DNA of 64,000 nt from Cannabis sativa (taxonomy: Eukaryota > Streptophyta > Magnoliopsida > Rosales > Cannabaceae), in NCBI RefSeq assembly GCF_029168945.1, contig NC_083602.1:73056600-73120599 (forward strand). Direction: 5' to 3'. Shown piece after piece: positions 11,301 to 24,752 of the stretch. Under the pieces are notes generated by a model. The model did no database searches, was not told where the DNA came from, and saw only the letters and a program-made list of their open reading frames with translations. Each line of letters begins with the position of its first letter. The first letter of the stretch is position 1. The position numbers and the translations under genes were made by a program.

Positions 11301-12804
11301 TAACCTAGTACAGTCATTCAAATCAGGCAAATGGGCCTTCACAATTGGGGTGATTCATGTGAGGGGGTGCTGGGTTCAGTATGTCGTACCCACTTCTATG
11401 GCTCCCAACTCTCACACAAGGCCCAAAAGAGAGGAATTTAACCTTAAAATGAACAACTGTTATTAATTGAATAGGCTCAAAAACTAAATGGGCCTAAATA
11501 AAATCTATCAAAAACTATGACATTTTATTTAGCAACATTAACCTATATGCATCTATAATAAAATTAATCATATAGGCTCACACATGCACACTTTGGATGG
11601 GTCCTATCATGTTGCTAGGTCATACATAGATGAAAGAAGATTGTAAATATACCTGTTACAAATTATTATCTTGACCAAGGGAGCCATAAGATCAATAGAT
11701 CTGGCAAAAGGTAACCATGACTATTTGAAATCAAGTAATAATAGGTTTTGAAAACTTACACACAAGCTAAAACACATACACCTGCAACAAGGTTAGCTGG
11801 ATAGTTGGATGTAGGATTTATTTAATTTTAAATTAAATTATTAATTTCGAAATAATTAATTAAATAAAAAAATAATTTTTCAAAATTTTTTAAAAAAATT
11901 TGAATAATTCGAAATTTAAAAAAAAAATTAAATTTAAAATTAAACCTACAATTTTGAAAAATTAGGTTTCAACCAACCTAAATATCATTTCAAAAATTTG
12001 CTAACTACTTTTAAAATTTAAATGTTATTTTATAAATAAAAATTAAATAAAAATTAAAAAAAGATAAATGAATATCTTTTTCAGATTTAAAATGTAATTT
12101 AAATAAATAAAATAACAAAAGTTAAAAGTTAGCAAAATATCTTACATCTTTTTAAAATTACATGATTATAGTTATCTTATTTTAAATTTAAATAAGGTCA
12201 AATTATTTAAAAAAAAAATAAAATTTAAAATATTTAAAATCTGACCTTAAATTTAAAAATAAGATAAGATATAATCAAATTTAAAAATAAGATAGATTAT
12301 TAAGCAAATAAGATAGATACTAACTATTTTAAATTCAAATTACACTAATATCTTGAATTAAATTTAAAATATATTAAATTAATTCATAATGATAATTAGA
12401 ATTGAATTAGGAATAGTAATAGTATAGATATAGAACTACACAAAAAATCGGAAGTTAATTCCATGAAAAAGCATGAAAAATCGAAGAAAAACGAAAAAAT
12501 TGCGAGCTGTACGGACAGTTTTCGCGTGCGCAGGAAAATTTCAGCACAACTCCGATTTTTTCGAATCTTCAAAAAATCATAACTAATTCAAATTAAATTG
12601 AAATTGAGTTCTGTAAAAAAGTAACTTGCTTAATTTATTCCATACTATCCCATAAAAGTAATGTCAGAAACAGATATTCAATTATTTTTAACGAAAATTC
12701 ACCAACACCAATCAATCATCAAATAACACTCAATACAACATGATACCATCCAAAACATCAAACAATCGTTTTAAAGTCCAAATTTCTTGCAAGTAAATCA
12801 ATTA
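8351..12804 (-). other. E1 noncoding internal region and leader
   Basis: AT-rich sequence between the PBS and the pol relic. It contains two copies of a GC-richer motif, GTCCCGTTTAGGCGAGAGTC, 113 bp apart (9244 and 9357), and a directly duplicated hairpin-forming unit at 10875-10985. No gag was recognised. A slightly GC-rich patch with CGCGTGCG lies at 12495-12560 in the leader. Confidence 0.6.
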
Positions 12805-12821
12805 CCATGGCTCTGAGGCCA
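12805..12821 (-). other. E1 primer-binding site
   Basis: Two bases inside the 5' LTR the minus strand reads TGGCCTCAGAGCCATGG. Plant copia elements carry TGGTATCAGAGCC here, complementary to the 3' end of initiator tRNA-Met. Two substitutions (TA to CC) are shared with E2 and partly with the tandem array, so they are family traits. Confidence 0.75.
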
Positions 12822-12823
12822 GT

Positions 12824-14715
12824 TGTTGGAATTATTTTACCAGGATCTTAGATTTACTCACAAGTATGTTTATTAACACCCTAAATATGAACTTTCTAAA
12901 ACGATGAAATAAACACTTATAAAGTTTAGGAAACCTTACATTGGGTGCAGCGGAATATAATGACTCCTTCCATTCAGATATCTAGCCCTTGATTCCTTTC
13001 TGTAGTAGAGCATTATAAATATCTGAACCTGGATCTCTTTCTCTGAATCTTTGATGCTGAAACCTCCTTCTTGCTGAAAGTCTTTCTTCACGATCTTCCT
13101 CACTATGATTGAGGTATCACTTGCTGTGTGTGGGCACTACTCTAATCACTAAGATTTTGAAATTTTAGAGGGAAGAAAGAGAGAGGGAGTGGTCAGCTAG
13201 ATAGGGAGAGAGAAGGCTCAGTTTTTTCTGAATCAGAAGTGTAGAAATTTTGTGTAAATTTCCTGAAGCCTTCACTATCTATTTATAGCATTCCACTAGG
13301 GTTAGGTTTGAATTATTTGGCATTAAAATAATGAAAATATCAGTTTAAATTCCCTACAAAAATGGCTGGCCCTATACAAGTGGATTTGGGCCTCACTTTT
13401 GCAATTTTGCAGTTTTATCTTTTCTGTATCTGATTTTCTCAAAAACGCCAATTTTCTAATTCAACCATTTAAATGCAAATTCTAACTATTTAATAACTAT
13501 AAATAATTATTAAATAATATTGTCATTTATCATATTTATTAATTGAACCATACAAAGTATCATAATTAACAAATATGCCCCTAAAACTCTTTCTTTACAA
13601 TTTCACCCTTACTTAGTGAAAAATTTACAAATAGACATAGTCTAATTTGAGAATTATAATTGATTAATCAAAACAAATTACATGAGTCTTACAAGAAATA
13701 TTATCTCAACTAGTGCGGGGACCATGGGTCTATATAACCGAGCTTCCAATAAGTAGATCAAGAATTTATTACTAAAATTCACTAACTTATTAATTCTTCG
13801 TTGAATCCACGCATAGAACTTAGAATTTCACTCTCAGTATATAGAATGCTCTATATGTTCCACCATATAGATGCATCATTAGTTATCCATTGTTATAATC
13901 CTAATTTGATCAATGATCCTCTATATGAATGATCTACACCGTAAAGGGATTAGATCACTGTTACACCTTACAATGTATTTTATCCTTAAAACACTTGACC
14001 ACGTATAAATGATATTTCAGCTTATGTGAAATGAGTACTCCACCATTTATGTTCGTTTGGTCAAGCTCGAAGGAGATCATCCTTTGCTTACTATTCGCCA
14101 GATAGAAGCTATAGATTCCATGTTTATGCTAGCGCTCCCACTCAATTGCACTACCGTGTTCCCAAAATGTACGTATCACCCTGACCTAAAAGTAGGCTTA
14201 ACTAACAAATCAAAGAACACGAATAGCCTTTCAAGATTGAGCCTAATCATAACAGGATTAAGAACATTTGACCTAGGATCAACTAGGAGATATTGACTTG
14301 AATAGATATTACGGTAAGTTTAATAAATCTAAGTCAAAGTTCAATATCGGTCCCTTCCGATGCATACTCCATGCATCCAACCTGAGCTTTACCTTAACCA
14401 ATGCTCTGGAAAGAACATAGCACTTCTCCAAATGCAAGTAAACTCTGTTGTAGATTATCATATCAGTAAAACCCTATGTCTGATAAATCTAGGAAACTTT
14501 ATTCACATAGTCATGTTTACTTTCCAATGTGTTGACGGCACAATAAACATGATCAAGTGTGTGAAAAGGGTTTCAGATGAATTCATACATTATGTACATA
14601 TAATCATGAAATAAATCATGTGAACCATGCAACATTAAATGTTATTTCTGATCTATATTAATAAGTAAATCTGATTATATTGAAATGAGTTTTATTTAGG
14701 GCATAAAACCCAACA
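12824..14715 (-). repeat. E1 5' LTR
   Basis: 1892 bp. It differs from the 3' LTR by scattered single substitutions only, which suggests a fairly recent insertion. The promoter motif TATAAATA lies on the minus strand at 13280-13287, with a leader-like stretch rich in CTTCTC beyond it. Confidence 0.92.
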
Positions 14716-14865
14716 GGATATTGGCGGCTAAACCACATGAACTTTACGGTTTGTAACAGTTGACCACAAAAACTAAAATTTTGGCAGCATAACTACCTAA
14801 ACCCTCGTTTCGTTTTGCTCTGCACCCCTCCGTCCAAAAATCACAGTTAAGTGCCACGGTGGACT
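14716..14865. repeat. MULE left terminal inverted repeat, middle part
   Basis: This 150-bp piece, from GGATATTGGCGG to CCACGGTGGACT, pairs with the right-hand repeat at 34400-34551. It is caught between E1 and E2; its first five bases are the E1 duplication and its last five the E2 duplication. Confidence 0.85.
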
Positions 14866-16749
14866 TGTTGGAAATTATTTTACCAGGATCTAGATTTACT
14901 AACAAGTATGTTTCATTAACATCCTAATATGAATTTCTAAAAACAATGAAATAAACACAGATAAAGTTTAAGAAATATTACATTGGGTGCAGCGGAATAT
15001 AATGACTCTTTCCGTTCAGATCTCTAGCCCTTGATTCCTTTCTGTAGCAGAGCATTATCAAGATCTGAACCTGGATCTCTTTCTCTCCTTCTTGAGCCTG
15101 ATTCTCCTTCTCGTTGATTAGATTCTTCAAAGTCTTACACATTATGATTGAGATACCACTTGATGTGTGTGGGCACTCACTCTATCACTCAAGGTATGAA
15201 AAATTGAAGAAGAAAAGAGAGGGTTTAGAGGTTCGACTATAGGTATAGGTAAGATGGCACAATTTTCCTGAAGGCAAGAAATTTCATCCACTTTAAGTGT
15301 GAGCCATCACTATCTATTTATAGGTAACCACCTAGGTTTAGGTTAGAATTAATTAGCATAAAAATAATAGAAAAATAAATGGTAAATTACACTAAGTGTG
15401 GCTGGCCATGGATGTGGATTGGGTCTTACTTTGCAATTTTGCCATTTTGTCATTTTCCCATCTCATTTTCTCAAAAATACCAATTTTCCAATTTAACCAC
15501 TTAAATGCCAATTCCAATTATTTAATAACTAAAAATTAATTATTAAACAATATTGTCATTTAATATATTTATTAATTAGACTTAATAAAGTCTTTCAATT
15601 AATAAATAAGACGTAGAATCTCTTTTCTTCACAATTTAGCCCTTGCTTAGTGAAAATTCATAAACTAGACATAGTCTAATTTTAGAATTATAATTCATTA
15701 ATTAAAATCAATTAACTGAGTCTTACAAGCAGTATGGTCTCAACTAGTATGGGGACCATGGGCCTATATAACCGAGCTTCCAATAAGCAGATCAAGAATT
15801 TACCAGGTAAATTCACTGACTTATTAATTCCTTGTTGCATCCACACATAGAATTTGGAATTGCACTCTCAGTCATATAGAACGCTCTGTATGTTCCACGA
15901 TATAGATACGCTATTAATTATCCATTGTTATAATCCCAATAGTCAATGATCCTCTATAGATGGTCTACATTGCATAGGGATAAAATTACCGTTACACCCT
16001 TTTAATGTATTTTATCCTTAAAATACTTGCCACCTATAAATGATATTATAGTGAACTAATATAATCACTAAAATGAGCACTCTATCATTTATCTCTATTT
16101 AGCAAGCTCGAAGGAAATCATTGTTTCACTTCTAAATACCTATAGAAGCTATAGATTCCATATCTATGATTAGCGCTCCCACTCAATTGCACTATCATGT
16201 TCCCAGAATATATGTATCACCCTGACCAAAAAGTAGGCTTAACTAAGAACATGTATAATACTCTTAAGATCGAACCTAATCATATCAGGATTAAGGCCAT
16301 TTGATCTAGGATCAACTAGGTGATATTGAATTGAATAGATATTACGGTAAGTTTATCATATCTACTCAAAGTTCAATATCAGTCCCTTCCAATGTATACT
16401 CCATACATCTGATACTGGTAAACTTTGCCAATGCCCTGGAAAGGACATAACACTTATCCTAGGTGTAAGTATACCTATCGCTGATTATCATGCCAGTCTA
16501 AATCAAGTTAATTGAAAAATCAGGGACTTAAACTTTCGAACATATAATCATGATTATATTCCACTGTACTGACAACACTATAATCATGAGCAAATTCATA
16601 TGTTCTGGACTTAATAGAATTTATACGTTAAACATAATCATGAAATAAATCATGTGAACCATGCAACATGAAATGTTATTTCTGATATTTATTAATTAGT
16701 AAATTTGATTATATTGAAATGGGTTTTATTTAGGACACAAGACCCAACA
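14866..16749 (-). repeat. E2 3' LTR
   Basis: 1884 bp, running from TGTTGGAAAT to CCCAACA on the plus strand. The PPT (CAAGTGAGAGTT on the minus strand, one change from E1) adjoins at 16750-16761. Confidence 0.88.
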
Positions 16750-16761
16750 AACTCTCACTTG

Positions 16762-18700
16762 CACTAATATAAAACAAAAAGTGCATTTCAAATAATCTCA
16801 ACACCTTGATATACAAATCAAGTGTAGTATGTAGTAATAGGATCTGACAGGTTGTATTAATACAACCTTTTCTCAAACATTACATTTCCTTAATCACAAA
16901 ATCTTTGATATTGTGAAATTCCTCTCTATATGTTTACTCCTCTAGGGATACTGGATTCTATACTTTTGGCAACTACTTTTGCGTTAGTTAGGAAGTAGCA
17001 CTAGTAGTTAATAAATGTTGGAACAAATGCCAAAAATGTAAAGAACTTTCCTTAGACTGAATAAACATCTTTCCTAGAACTTTAACATTCAGTCTCTCTC
17101 TGGTAGACTTAGAGACTTCAGATAGGTTCTTACACTTCTCCAAAATCACTAGTCTACCCCCAGAGTAATCACCATCTCACCAGCAGACTTTCTAGCACTA
17201 AGGCAAGTCTAGAAATTTGATTTGGTGTAGTCTAAGAGTATTAAATACACCCTTATCGACTAACTTATAGTTCCTCTTCTTGATCTTAAGATTTACTTGA
17301 TTGTCTTCCAATGTTCCTTTCCTGGATTAATCTGATACCTACTCATTACTCTCACTCAACAGCAGGTGTCAGGTCTAAGGCATACAAAGCATATCTGAGA
17401 CCTCTCACTGTTGATTCAAGGAATTCTTTCATGGCTTTATCTTTTCTGGAATAGTTGAGACTTTTCCTTAGATAAATAAAATCTATGTCTAGAAGTCGAG
17501 AAGCTTCTATAGATTTCCATTAGAAAAGAAAATGCTTCAGCATCTTACTAAAGTAAGTTGCTTGCACTAGAGTAAGTAAATTACCAAGTACACCACAAGC
17601 CATAGGTTTAGATAAACTCAAATATATAATACTAGGAACATGAAGTTTTGTTAAGTCCATTAAATAGACTTGCTAACGAATTTTCCTTTCATATCCTTCT
17701 AATCGAAAACTTTTAGTTGTTCCACATGAATGGTTTTAACCATAGTTCTCTTGGCTTTACTTCTTAATTTCTTATTCTGACAATCCATTACTTGTTTAAA
17801 CTCACAATGGATTTTTATCATAAGTGTCTTCCAAGTCATAACAGGGTGAGTTCCTTGAAACCCTCCCACTACGACAAGGTACCGTGACTTTTGTCTAAGA
17901 ACATAAATGGTATTGTCCTCTTCGGTTGTGTCAAAACAACAGAGGCAGTGGGATCATCTTATATTGAATAAGATGATAGAACACTTTTGGAATCAAGAAA
18001 ATTATCTCCTCTATTTGCTACTTTGTTTTTCAAACTTAGTCATTTTCTTAGAACAGTAGTATTTGTTGAAACAAACACTTTCTTATCTTAATGACTATGG
18101 GATGGTCCACCCCTAATCGCTTAGAGTAGCTAACAAACTTGCAAACCTTGGTTAACAGTTCTAGCTTTTCTTAAGATTTCGATTAGGTCATCCATGAATC
18201 TAGTAATGGCTAATACTAAGTACACAACCATTCCATCATTCTGAAATTTCTCTAAGGTATGTCCCTAGAAGGACTTAGGCAATGACTAGTAACTAATTAT
18301 AGACCTTATATTATCATCAAAATGCAAATTGAATTTCTGGGGAGGTAAGTTTGGATATAATTCAAAAAATCAACTTAATGATCTTTGAACTGCATATCAA
18401 CCAACCAAATATTTCTCCACCCCTATCAGTTCTCAAGATCTTTAACCAATTACCTTAATGGTTTTTCAACATTGCTAGAAATTCATGAAAATTTTCAAAT
18501 ATTTCAAATTTCTTTGCTTAAGGTAAAATCTAGAGTAATCGTCTTAAGAATATAACAAAAACTCATATCCACCCATGAATGTACATCCATCTGCGAATGA
18601 GATGATTATACTTTTAGTGGATATAGGCATATTGACTCTTTGCAAAGAATGATCTTGTCAAAACCACTATGAACAAGATACAAATGCCATAGATACTAAA
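16762..18700 (-). pseudogene. E2 decayed copia pol
   Basis: Homologous to the E1 pol relic with the same order of pieces. The integrase segment lies around 18420-18460, where TDRGGE is changed relative to E1 (CTGATAGGGGTGG context retained, but AGAACT in place of CGAACT). The RSGRV-like segment is near 17850 and the RNase H-side segment at 17230-17360. The nonsense codon in WKTIK-stop-ILR is present, as in the other copies. The RT core is missing. Confidence 0.65.
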
Positions 18701-21700
18701 ATGTGGTTGTGTCTTTTGAAGACTTAGGTTTAGTTACATTAAAGAGTTTTCAGAATAGTGTAAGTGGATCCTGGTCACAGAATACTAAACTCATTTTCCA
18801 TACTTTAACATACAGTGTGAATCCATTTATAGAAAATGGTTATTAAACACTTGTGAAAATGTAACTGCATTGTATTCTGGAAATAGAAATATAAAATCTC
18901 TATTTGGAATCTAAAACTTAAAGTCAAAGACTTAAATTTGTACCAAATATACGTGAGTAATTCTTCTTTCTTGGACCACCACTACTAATCTAACTCTAAT
19001 TGCTTAAAGTAAGCATAAGTAGGAGATTTCTAAGATCGAGGATTTTTATCATTTCGGGATAGAATGTCGGGAATATAATCATGTGCGCCATTTAATTTCT
19101 TAAGAGAAAATAGAATGACATTGTCTGATTTATAAACCATTCATCCAATGATGTATTATTTGAGCTAATTCGAAATGAATAAGCTAAGAGGAATAATAAA
19201 GGATAATTTTGAACTTAAAATAAGAATCCAACGATGTCCCGATTAGCGAGAGTCAAAGTTATTCTTATTTTTATAAACTTCTTGTTTCATATTGTAAATA
19301 CTTGTCTAAGGTGTCATGTATTGATGAACAGCTAGATGTTGCATTAAAAAAATTTATCTATCGAGATCTAGCACTATTATGTTTGTCTAATGGATGACAA
19401 TCCATTATGGATTTGTCCCATTAAAACAACAAGCCAAGTTAGACCAACAATGAAGATTTGAAATTTAAACTACATTAATAACAGAAAATAACATGGCTCA
19501 ATATAAATTAACACACAATTCAGAAATTATTAAACATATAACAAATAGGAATGACAAGCGAAAATACTAAAACATACAATCCTAAATAATTTCCAAGGTC
19601 TTCAACAAACTGATATCAGTGTCCCGTTTAGGCGAGAGTCAAAGATACCATCCATTGAATAGAGTTGTCAGCTCATCTAAAATGATAAACATTCTAGCAA
19701 CCTTTTATTCGATCAAGATCAGAATCCAGCGTTGTCCCGTTTAGGCTAGAGTCAAGGCCATTCTATCTTATGAGCTTCCACCATTGTTTCATACTTTTGT
19801 AAGCCTTATTAAAAGTCGCCACCATTAGGGTGATCCATACTAAAATAAAAACTTACAGATAGTACTTATCTTTCGGAATTCTACGATATTAAATTGCTAA
19901 TGAACGTTCCTCCATTAGGGAGGATTACTCACTAAAACAATAACTATGTAGAACCAACAATGGAGATCGAATGTCCTAATAATAATAAAGCTCATTATTT
20001 AAAATGTATTTTCTTCTAATGTTTATTTTAATCAATTTATTTTAAAATATATATTTATTTAATTAAAATTTCCGATTTAGAATAAAATTCTAAATAGAAA
20101 TTTTAATGTAATATTTATAAATTATACTTAGATGGATATGAAAAATAAAATGAATTATTTCCATCTTAGTAATAATTTTTCAATAAATATTTAGAAAATT
20201 ATTCAAGTTAAGTTGTATCAAAATTAATTTAAATTAATTTACTACTCAAATTTAATTTTCTATAAATATATATTGCATTTCGAAAAATTAAAGTATATAA
20301 GAATACAATTTTTGTAAATGCTCAAAATAAAATAAAATTAATCCTAAAAAATTATTTTAATTTTATGTTGGTCCAAAATTAATTAATTAAAATTAATTTT
20401 TAACATAAAAATAATTTTCCTATTTAATTAAATATTAAGAAAATTTTAAAATATTTAAGTATCATGAGAAAAATCAACTTAAATATTAATTTTCTATTTA
20501 ATTAAATATCACTAGAAAAATACTTAAAGCAAAACAGATAATATCTATATAGACTTTCATTGACTAATTAATTCATTTTCTAATTATAATATATTTTAAT
20601 TAATTATTAAATGAAAAAAATCATTGATTTAAGTTGATCCAAAATTAAAATAAATAATTTTCAACTTTAATCTATTTTTCAATTCAAAATTCAAAATTTT
20701 CTGCATTTAAATAAAAAATGCAATTTCAAAAATGATTAATAAAATAAAAATAAAATACATTTTTAAAATTAACTAAGTGTTTTTCTAAAATTAACTTTAA
20801 AATATTAAATGAAAAAATTCATATATTTTAAAAGTTAATTATGTTGCTAATTCAATTTTAATTAGGTTATACTAATATAATTAACCTAATACAATTATTT
20901 AAATAAGGTAAATGGGCCTTCACAATTGGGGTGGTTCATGTGAGGGAGGGCTTAGTTCAGTATGTCGTACCCGCTACTATTGGCCCCCTAACTCTCACAC
21001 AAGGCCCAAAGGAGAGAAATTTAACCTTTAAATAAACAATTGTTATTCATTGAATAAGCCCAAATTCTAATTGGGCCTAAATAAAATTACTTATGTCAAA
21101 TTTTATTTTAGCAACCTAGTCCATTTACTTAGTAAAACCTAAATGGGCTTCCTATATGCATCTAAGCCCAATAGCAAACATATAGGCTCACACAGATCAA
21201 ATAATTTGGATGGGCCCTATCATGTTACTGGGTTTACACAGATGAAATAAGTACAAAATTTACATGTTACAAATTATTTATAGGATCTATTGACAATTGG
21301 ACTATGATTAAAATCAGATCATTGGATTTGTCAACAAGTTAATCATACCAATTTAGATCAAATAAGATAAACGATTTGAAAGAAAAAAAATCTTCAATAT
21401 CATTTTCTAATCTTATAATTCATTAAAATTAAACTAATAAAATAAACCAATTTTAAAATAGATGTGGTTAGATAATTATTATTTTAAGAATAAAATAATA
21501 AATAAATAATAATTTTCCTAATTATATGTCAAAATATCTTAAATTAAGCAATATTCAAATTTCTACAAAAGTTATTTAAATATTTAAAGTATAATTTATA
21601 AATTTCTAATAAGTAAAATGATATAAAATAGTAAAATATCATTTTTAAACTTATAATTTATAAATAATTAAATATTTAACAAAATAACAAACTTTTGAAT

Positions 21701-22225
21701 TTGAAAATATTATGGTTAGAATATCTATAAAAATATCTAGGTTAATTTCAAATTTATTAATTATTTAATTTGTCATATAAGATAATTTTAATATAATATT
21801 TTAAATAAAAAAGATAAAGTTATCTTTTAATTTAAAATATGTTAAATATCAAAATATCTAATCTTATAATTAAATAATATATAAATATTAAAAAAATTAA
21901 AAAATGTTTAAATCTTACCATAATTAAAAAAATAAAATAATCAATTTTTAAATTTAAACCTCAAAATATCAAAATTAATAATAATCTATTAAAAAATAAA
22001 TATTATTAATTTAAAAGATGATATTTAAGTTCAAATATATAAAAAATATTTTGGGTTTGAAAATTGAAAAAATCCGAAATTGGAAAAAAATCCCACAAAA
22101 TTTGGAAATTTGGGTGAAGCTGGCAGCTAGACTGCACGCTGCAGCCCCAGGAGGCTGCAAATGCCCAGGACGCGCGTGCGGAAGGAGGAATTGAAGGGTG
22201 TCTGGGCAGCGAACATGGGCGGACG
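18701..22225 (-). other. E2 noncoding internal region
   Basis: AT-rich, with three copies of the GTCCCG..TTAGGCGAGAGTC motif at about 19235, 19620 and 19733. The last 110 bases before the Tekay insertion are GC-rich. The ORF at 22011-22238 reads across the insertion border and is not a gene. Confidence 0.6.
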
Positions 22226-22230
22226 CCGCG

Positions 22231-24565
22231 TGTAACACCCTAACTAAAATAGGCGTATTACGTTATTTTTCAACATGCTGTGCAGCTCGTTGCTAATCAA
22301 CGAGGTTTATGGAAAACGTGATTAGTTAAAATTTTTACTTTTTAATTAAACTTATAAAATAATATTACAAAAGACTCGGGATCCCGATTACAAAATCATT
22401 TACAAAAGAGTTAACTGTTCATACAAAATAATTGTCGCCTAGCGACTAGTTACAAAATTAGCCTTGCTGTCCCGATGATCGTACGCTCCAGGCCTAACCG
22501 CCCCGACATGTACAATCTTCATAAGCTCGCTCACGGTCCATCAGCTTTAGCCTTGCTTTTACCTACACATAAACGTAGAACTGTGAGTCGACAGACTCAG
22601 TAAGAAAAGCATAATAATATTCATACATAATCCCGGTAATGATCAGACGCCCATACCCCTGATCATAACCCTAACTGCCGTGTCCAACACGATACTGAGT
22701 CCCCCTAACTGCCGTGTCCAACACGGTACTGAGTTCTGAACGTTCATAGGGACGGTACTATTGACAAGTAACAGCCTGATCGGTCGAATCGGTCATCTCT
22801 TGCGGCCTTGGTCATACTCCGGCTGTCTGCAGACGTGTTACGGTATCCACGATCGGTCGAACCGATCATACTCCGCCTTGGTCATACTCCATCCTGTACC
22901 GACGGGATACGTCAATAGTACGGAACCACCAACCTAAGTGTCGGCTGATCGGTCGAGCCGGTCATACTCATTTCTTGGTCATACTCCGGCTGTCGTACCG
23001 ACGTGACAGGGTTGGATGGTTCGAAGCCAACATACATAACTAATGTAATCTAACAGGCTTCCTACATGCACGCTAAACATGTAATCTACAAATGCATACT
23101 GTTATACTAATCTTACCTGGATTCCGAATTCAGGTGTGCCGGTCAACCTGACTGGAACTATCTGCGCGGCGGATTACAGGCTCCTCAACCATAAAAATCA
23201 CAACACTATAAGTGATACGCTAAATCACTTCCCGGGGACTTAAACTAGGAACTAAAAGTTTCCCTATCGATAAAAAGCATGGCAATACCCCCAAAAACAT
23301 AAAATCGAGGAAAACTAGGGTCCCTGAATTTTCCCCAACCGGTAGACCGGTTGCCCAACCGGAATTCCGGTTCTGGGAAAATTCAGAACCCCATCGGAAT
23401 TCTGGATGCACAACCGGAATTCCGGTTCCTCGCAGGCAGCAACAATCAAAAATTCATATCTTGCTCAAATCAACTCCAAATCAATTCAAACCTTCCAGAC
23501 CTACTCCATATAACCCCTAGAACATTTCTAAGGCAACAAAACTACCCAGATTGCACATAATCAAAAATCACCATTAAAGCTCAAGTTTTGAGTTCTAAAC
23601 TCAAACTTGAGCAAACCTAGCTAGCATGCAATCAAATCAATCTAAACTTACTTAAACATGCTTAAAATAGCTTCTGAAAACAACCATAAACTTCAACAAC
23701 ATCACAGCAACAGATTATACAATTTTCATGTTGAAAACCAAACTTTTGCATAAGAAAACTCTAGCTTGCTCAACCTAAAAATCATGCTCCACAAGTAGCT
23801 TAATTAACATCTAATAATCATGCTTTAAACCTCAGAAAATAACCACAAAATACAAGAAAGAACAACAACCAAAAACTCATGCATGCATCATCATCTTTTC
23901 AAACTTTTTCTAAGAAAATAAAGGAAGAAAGCTAGAAATCACATACCACAATCAAGAGATCACTAGAGTTTTGCAAACAAAGCTTGAATCACCAAAGAAA
24001 ATCCAGCCCTTTGCACCCCCACAACCAGCCGAGAGAGAGAGAGAGGAAAAGAGAGAGTTTCTTTGAAAATTTTCTATCTTCTTTTTTTTTTTTCTAAGTT
24101 GATTTTTGTAAAAATGAAATAACAACCCACTTAACATAAAACAATATCATTTCAGCCAAATAAATCATAAATAAACATTTATTTTTCATTTAATAAAATC
24201 ACAAAAAGACAAAATATCATTGGGGCAAAAAGACCATTTTGCCCCTCCACCCTAAAACCACATAAATAACACTAAAGGGGTATTTTTGGGAAATTCTAAA
24301 TTCCCGACCATTCCCGACATTCTCAATGTCTAATAAACCATCCCAAACTACTAACATACTAAGTTGTGATTTCTACTGAGCCAAACACCGAGTTCTAAAA
24401 TACCGGGCACCGGAATGCAAAATTATGCAAACTACTACATGACATAAAAATGCATCTCTGAATTCAATAATAACAGTATAATAAATTATTTAAATAGCTA
24501 TAAATAATTTCATAATTAAACGTGATTAACAGCTAATTTCCAAATTAAACTAAGCGGTCTTTACA
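22231..24565 (-). repeat. Tekay 3' LTR with internal subrepeats
   Basis: 2335 bp. It holds about seven copies of GGTCATACTCC or close variants at 22790-22995 and two copies of CTAACTGCCGTGTCCAACAC at 22673-22730. Three 16-bp palindromes of the AACCGG...CCGGTT type stand at 23337, 23357 and 23412. Several of these are altered in the other LTR, while the remaining sequence is nearly identical. Confidence 0.9.
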
Positions 24566-24580
24566 ACTATCCCCCCCTTA
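24566..24580 (-). other. Tekay polypurine tract
   Basis: The minus strand reads TAAGGGGGGGATAGT directly before the 3' LTR. The pol reading frame runs through it and its stop codon (TAG, 24567-24569) lies one base from the LTR, so PPT and the pol C-terminus share bases. Confidence 0.88.
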
Positions 24581-24608
24581 AAAGAATTTCGTCCCCGAAA
24601 TCTAACCT

Positions 24609-24752
24609 GAATAACTCTGGATATTGAACTCTCATATCTGACTCTAGCTCCCAGGTGGCTTCCTCCACCTTGCTGTTTCTCCAGAGAACCTTGACCAAAG
24701 CTATGGTCTTATTCCGAAGGACTTTAACCTTTCTATCCAGGATCTGCACTGT
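24609..24752 (-). pseudogene. Tekay integrase C-terminal chromodomain
   Basis: The segment VQILDRKVKVLRNKTIALVK, then VLWRNSKVEEATWELESDMR, lies at the end of the integrase tail (GPFEILEKIGQVAYRLALP, HNVFHVSMLRKY). This is the chromodomain of Tekay-type chromoviruses, thought to read histone marks of heterochromatin. The frame 24567-25130 is open throughout; only the upstream stop detaches it from integrase. Confidence 0.9.

Larger units (their letters stand above)
4533..14715 (-). mobile_element. E1: complete non-autonomous copia-derived LTR retrotransposon, 10.2 kb
   Basis: Both LTRs are 1892 bp. The element is flanked by an exact 5-bp duplication GGATA (4528-4532 and 14716-14720). On the minus strand the order is 5' LTR (12824-14715), PBS, about 6.4 kb internal sequence, PPT, 3' LTR (4533-6424). 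The LTR begins TGTTGGGTTTTATGCCCTA and ends CCAACA; this start and the length resemble the Angela/BARE lineage of Ty1/copia, whose LTRs are also near 1.8 kb. No long ORF exists. The distal internal part is decayed pol (see 6437-8350) and the proximal part is AT-rich noncoding DNA. It sits one base inside the left tip of the MULE. Confidence 0.9.

Noticed and set aside
4533..14715. E1 as a pure LARD with no coding ancestry
   Set aside because: The frame-broken pol pieces (integrase TDRGGE, RSGRV, RNase H side) in the correct order before the PPT show descent from a coding copia element.
22011..22238. 75-codon minus-strand ORF
   Set aside because: It begins inside the Tekay LTR, crosses the insertion border and ends in AT-rich E2 DNA, so it cannot predate the insertion.
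22790..22995. Regular GGTCATACTCC repeats taken as a CRISPR-like array
   Set aside because: Units are about 11 bp, spacing is irregular, and they lie in a plant retrotransposon LTR present twice. No CRISPR array.
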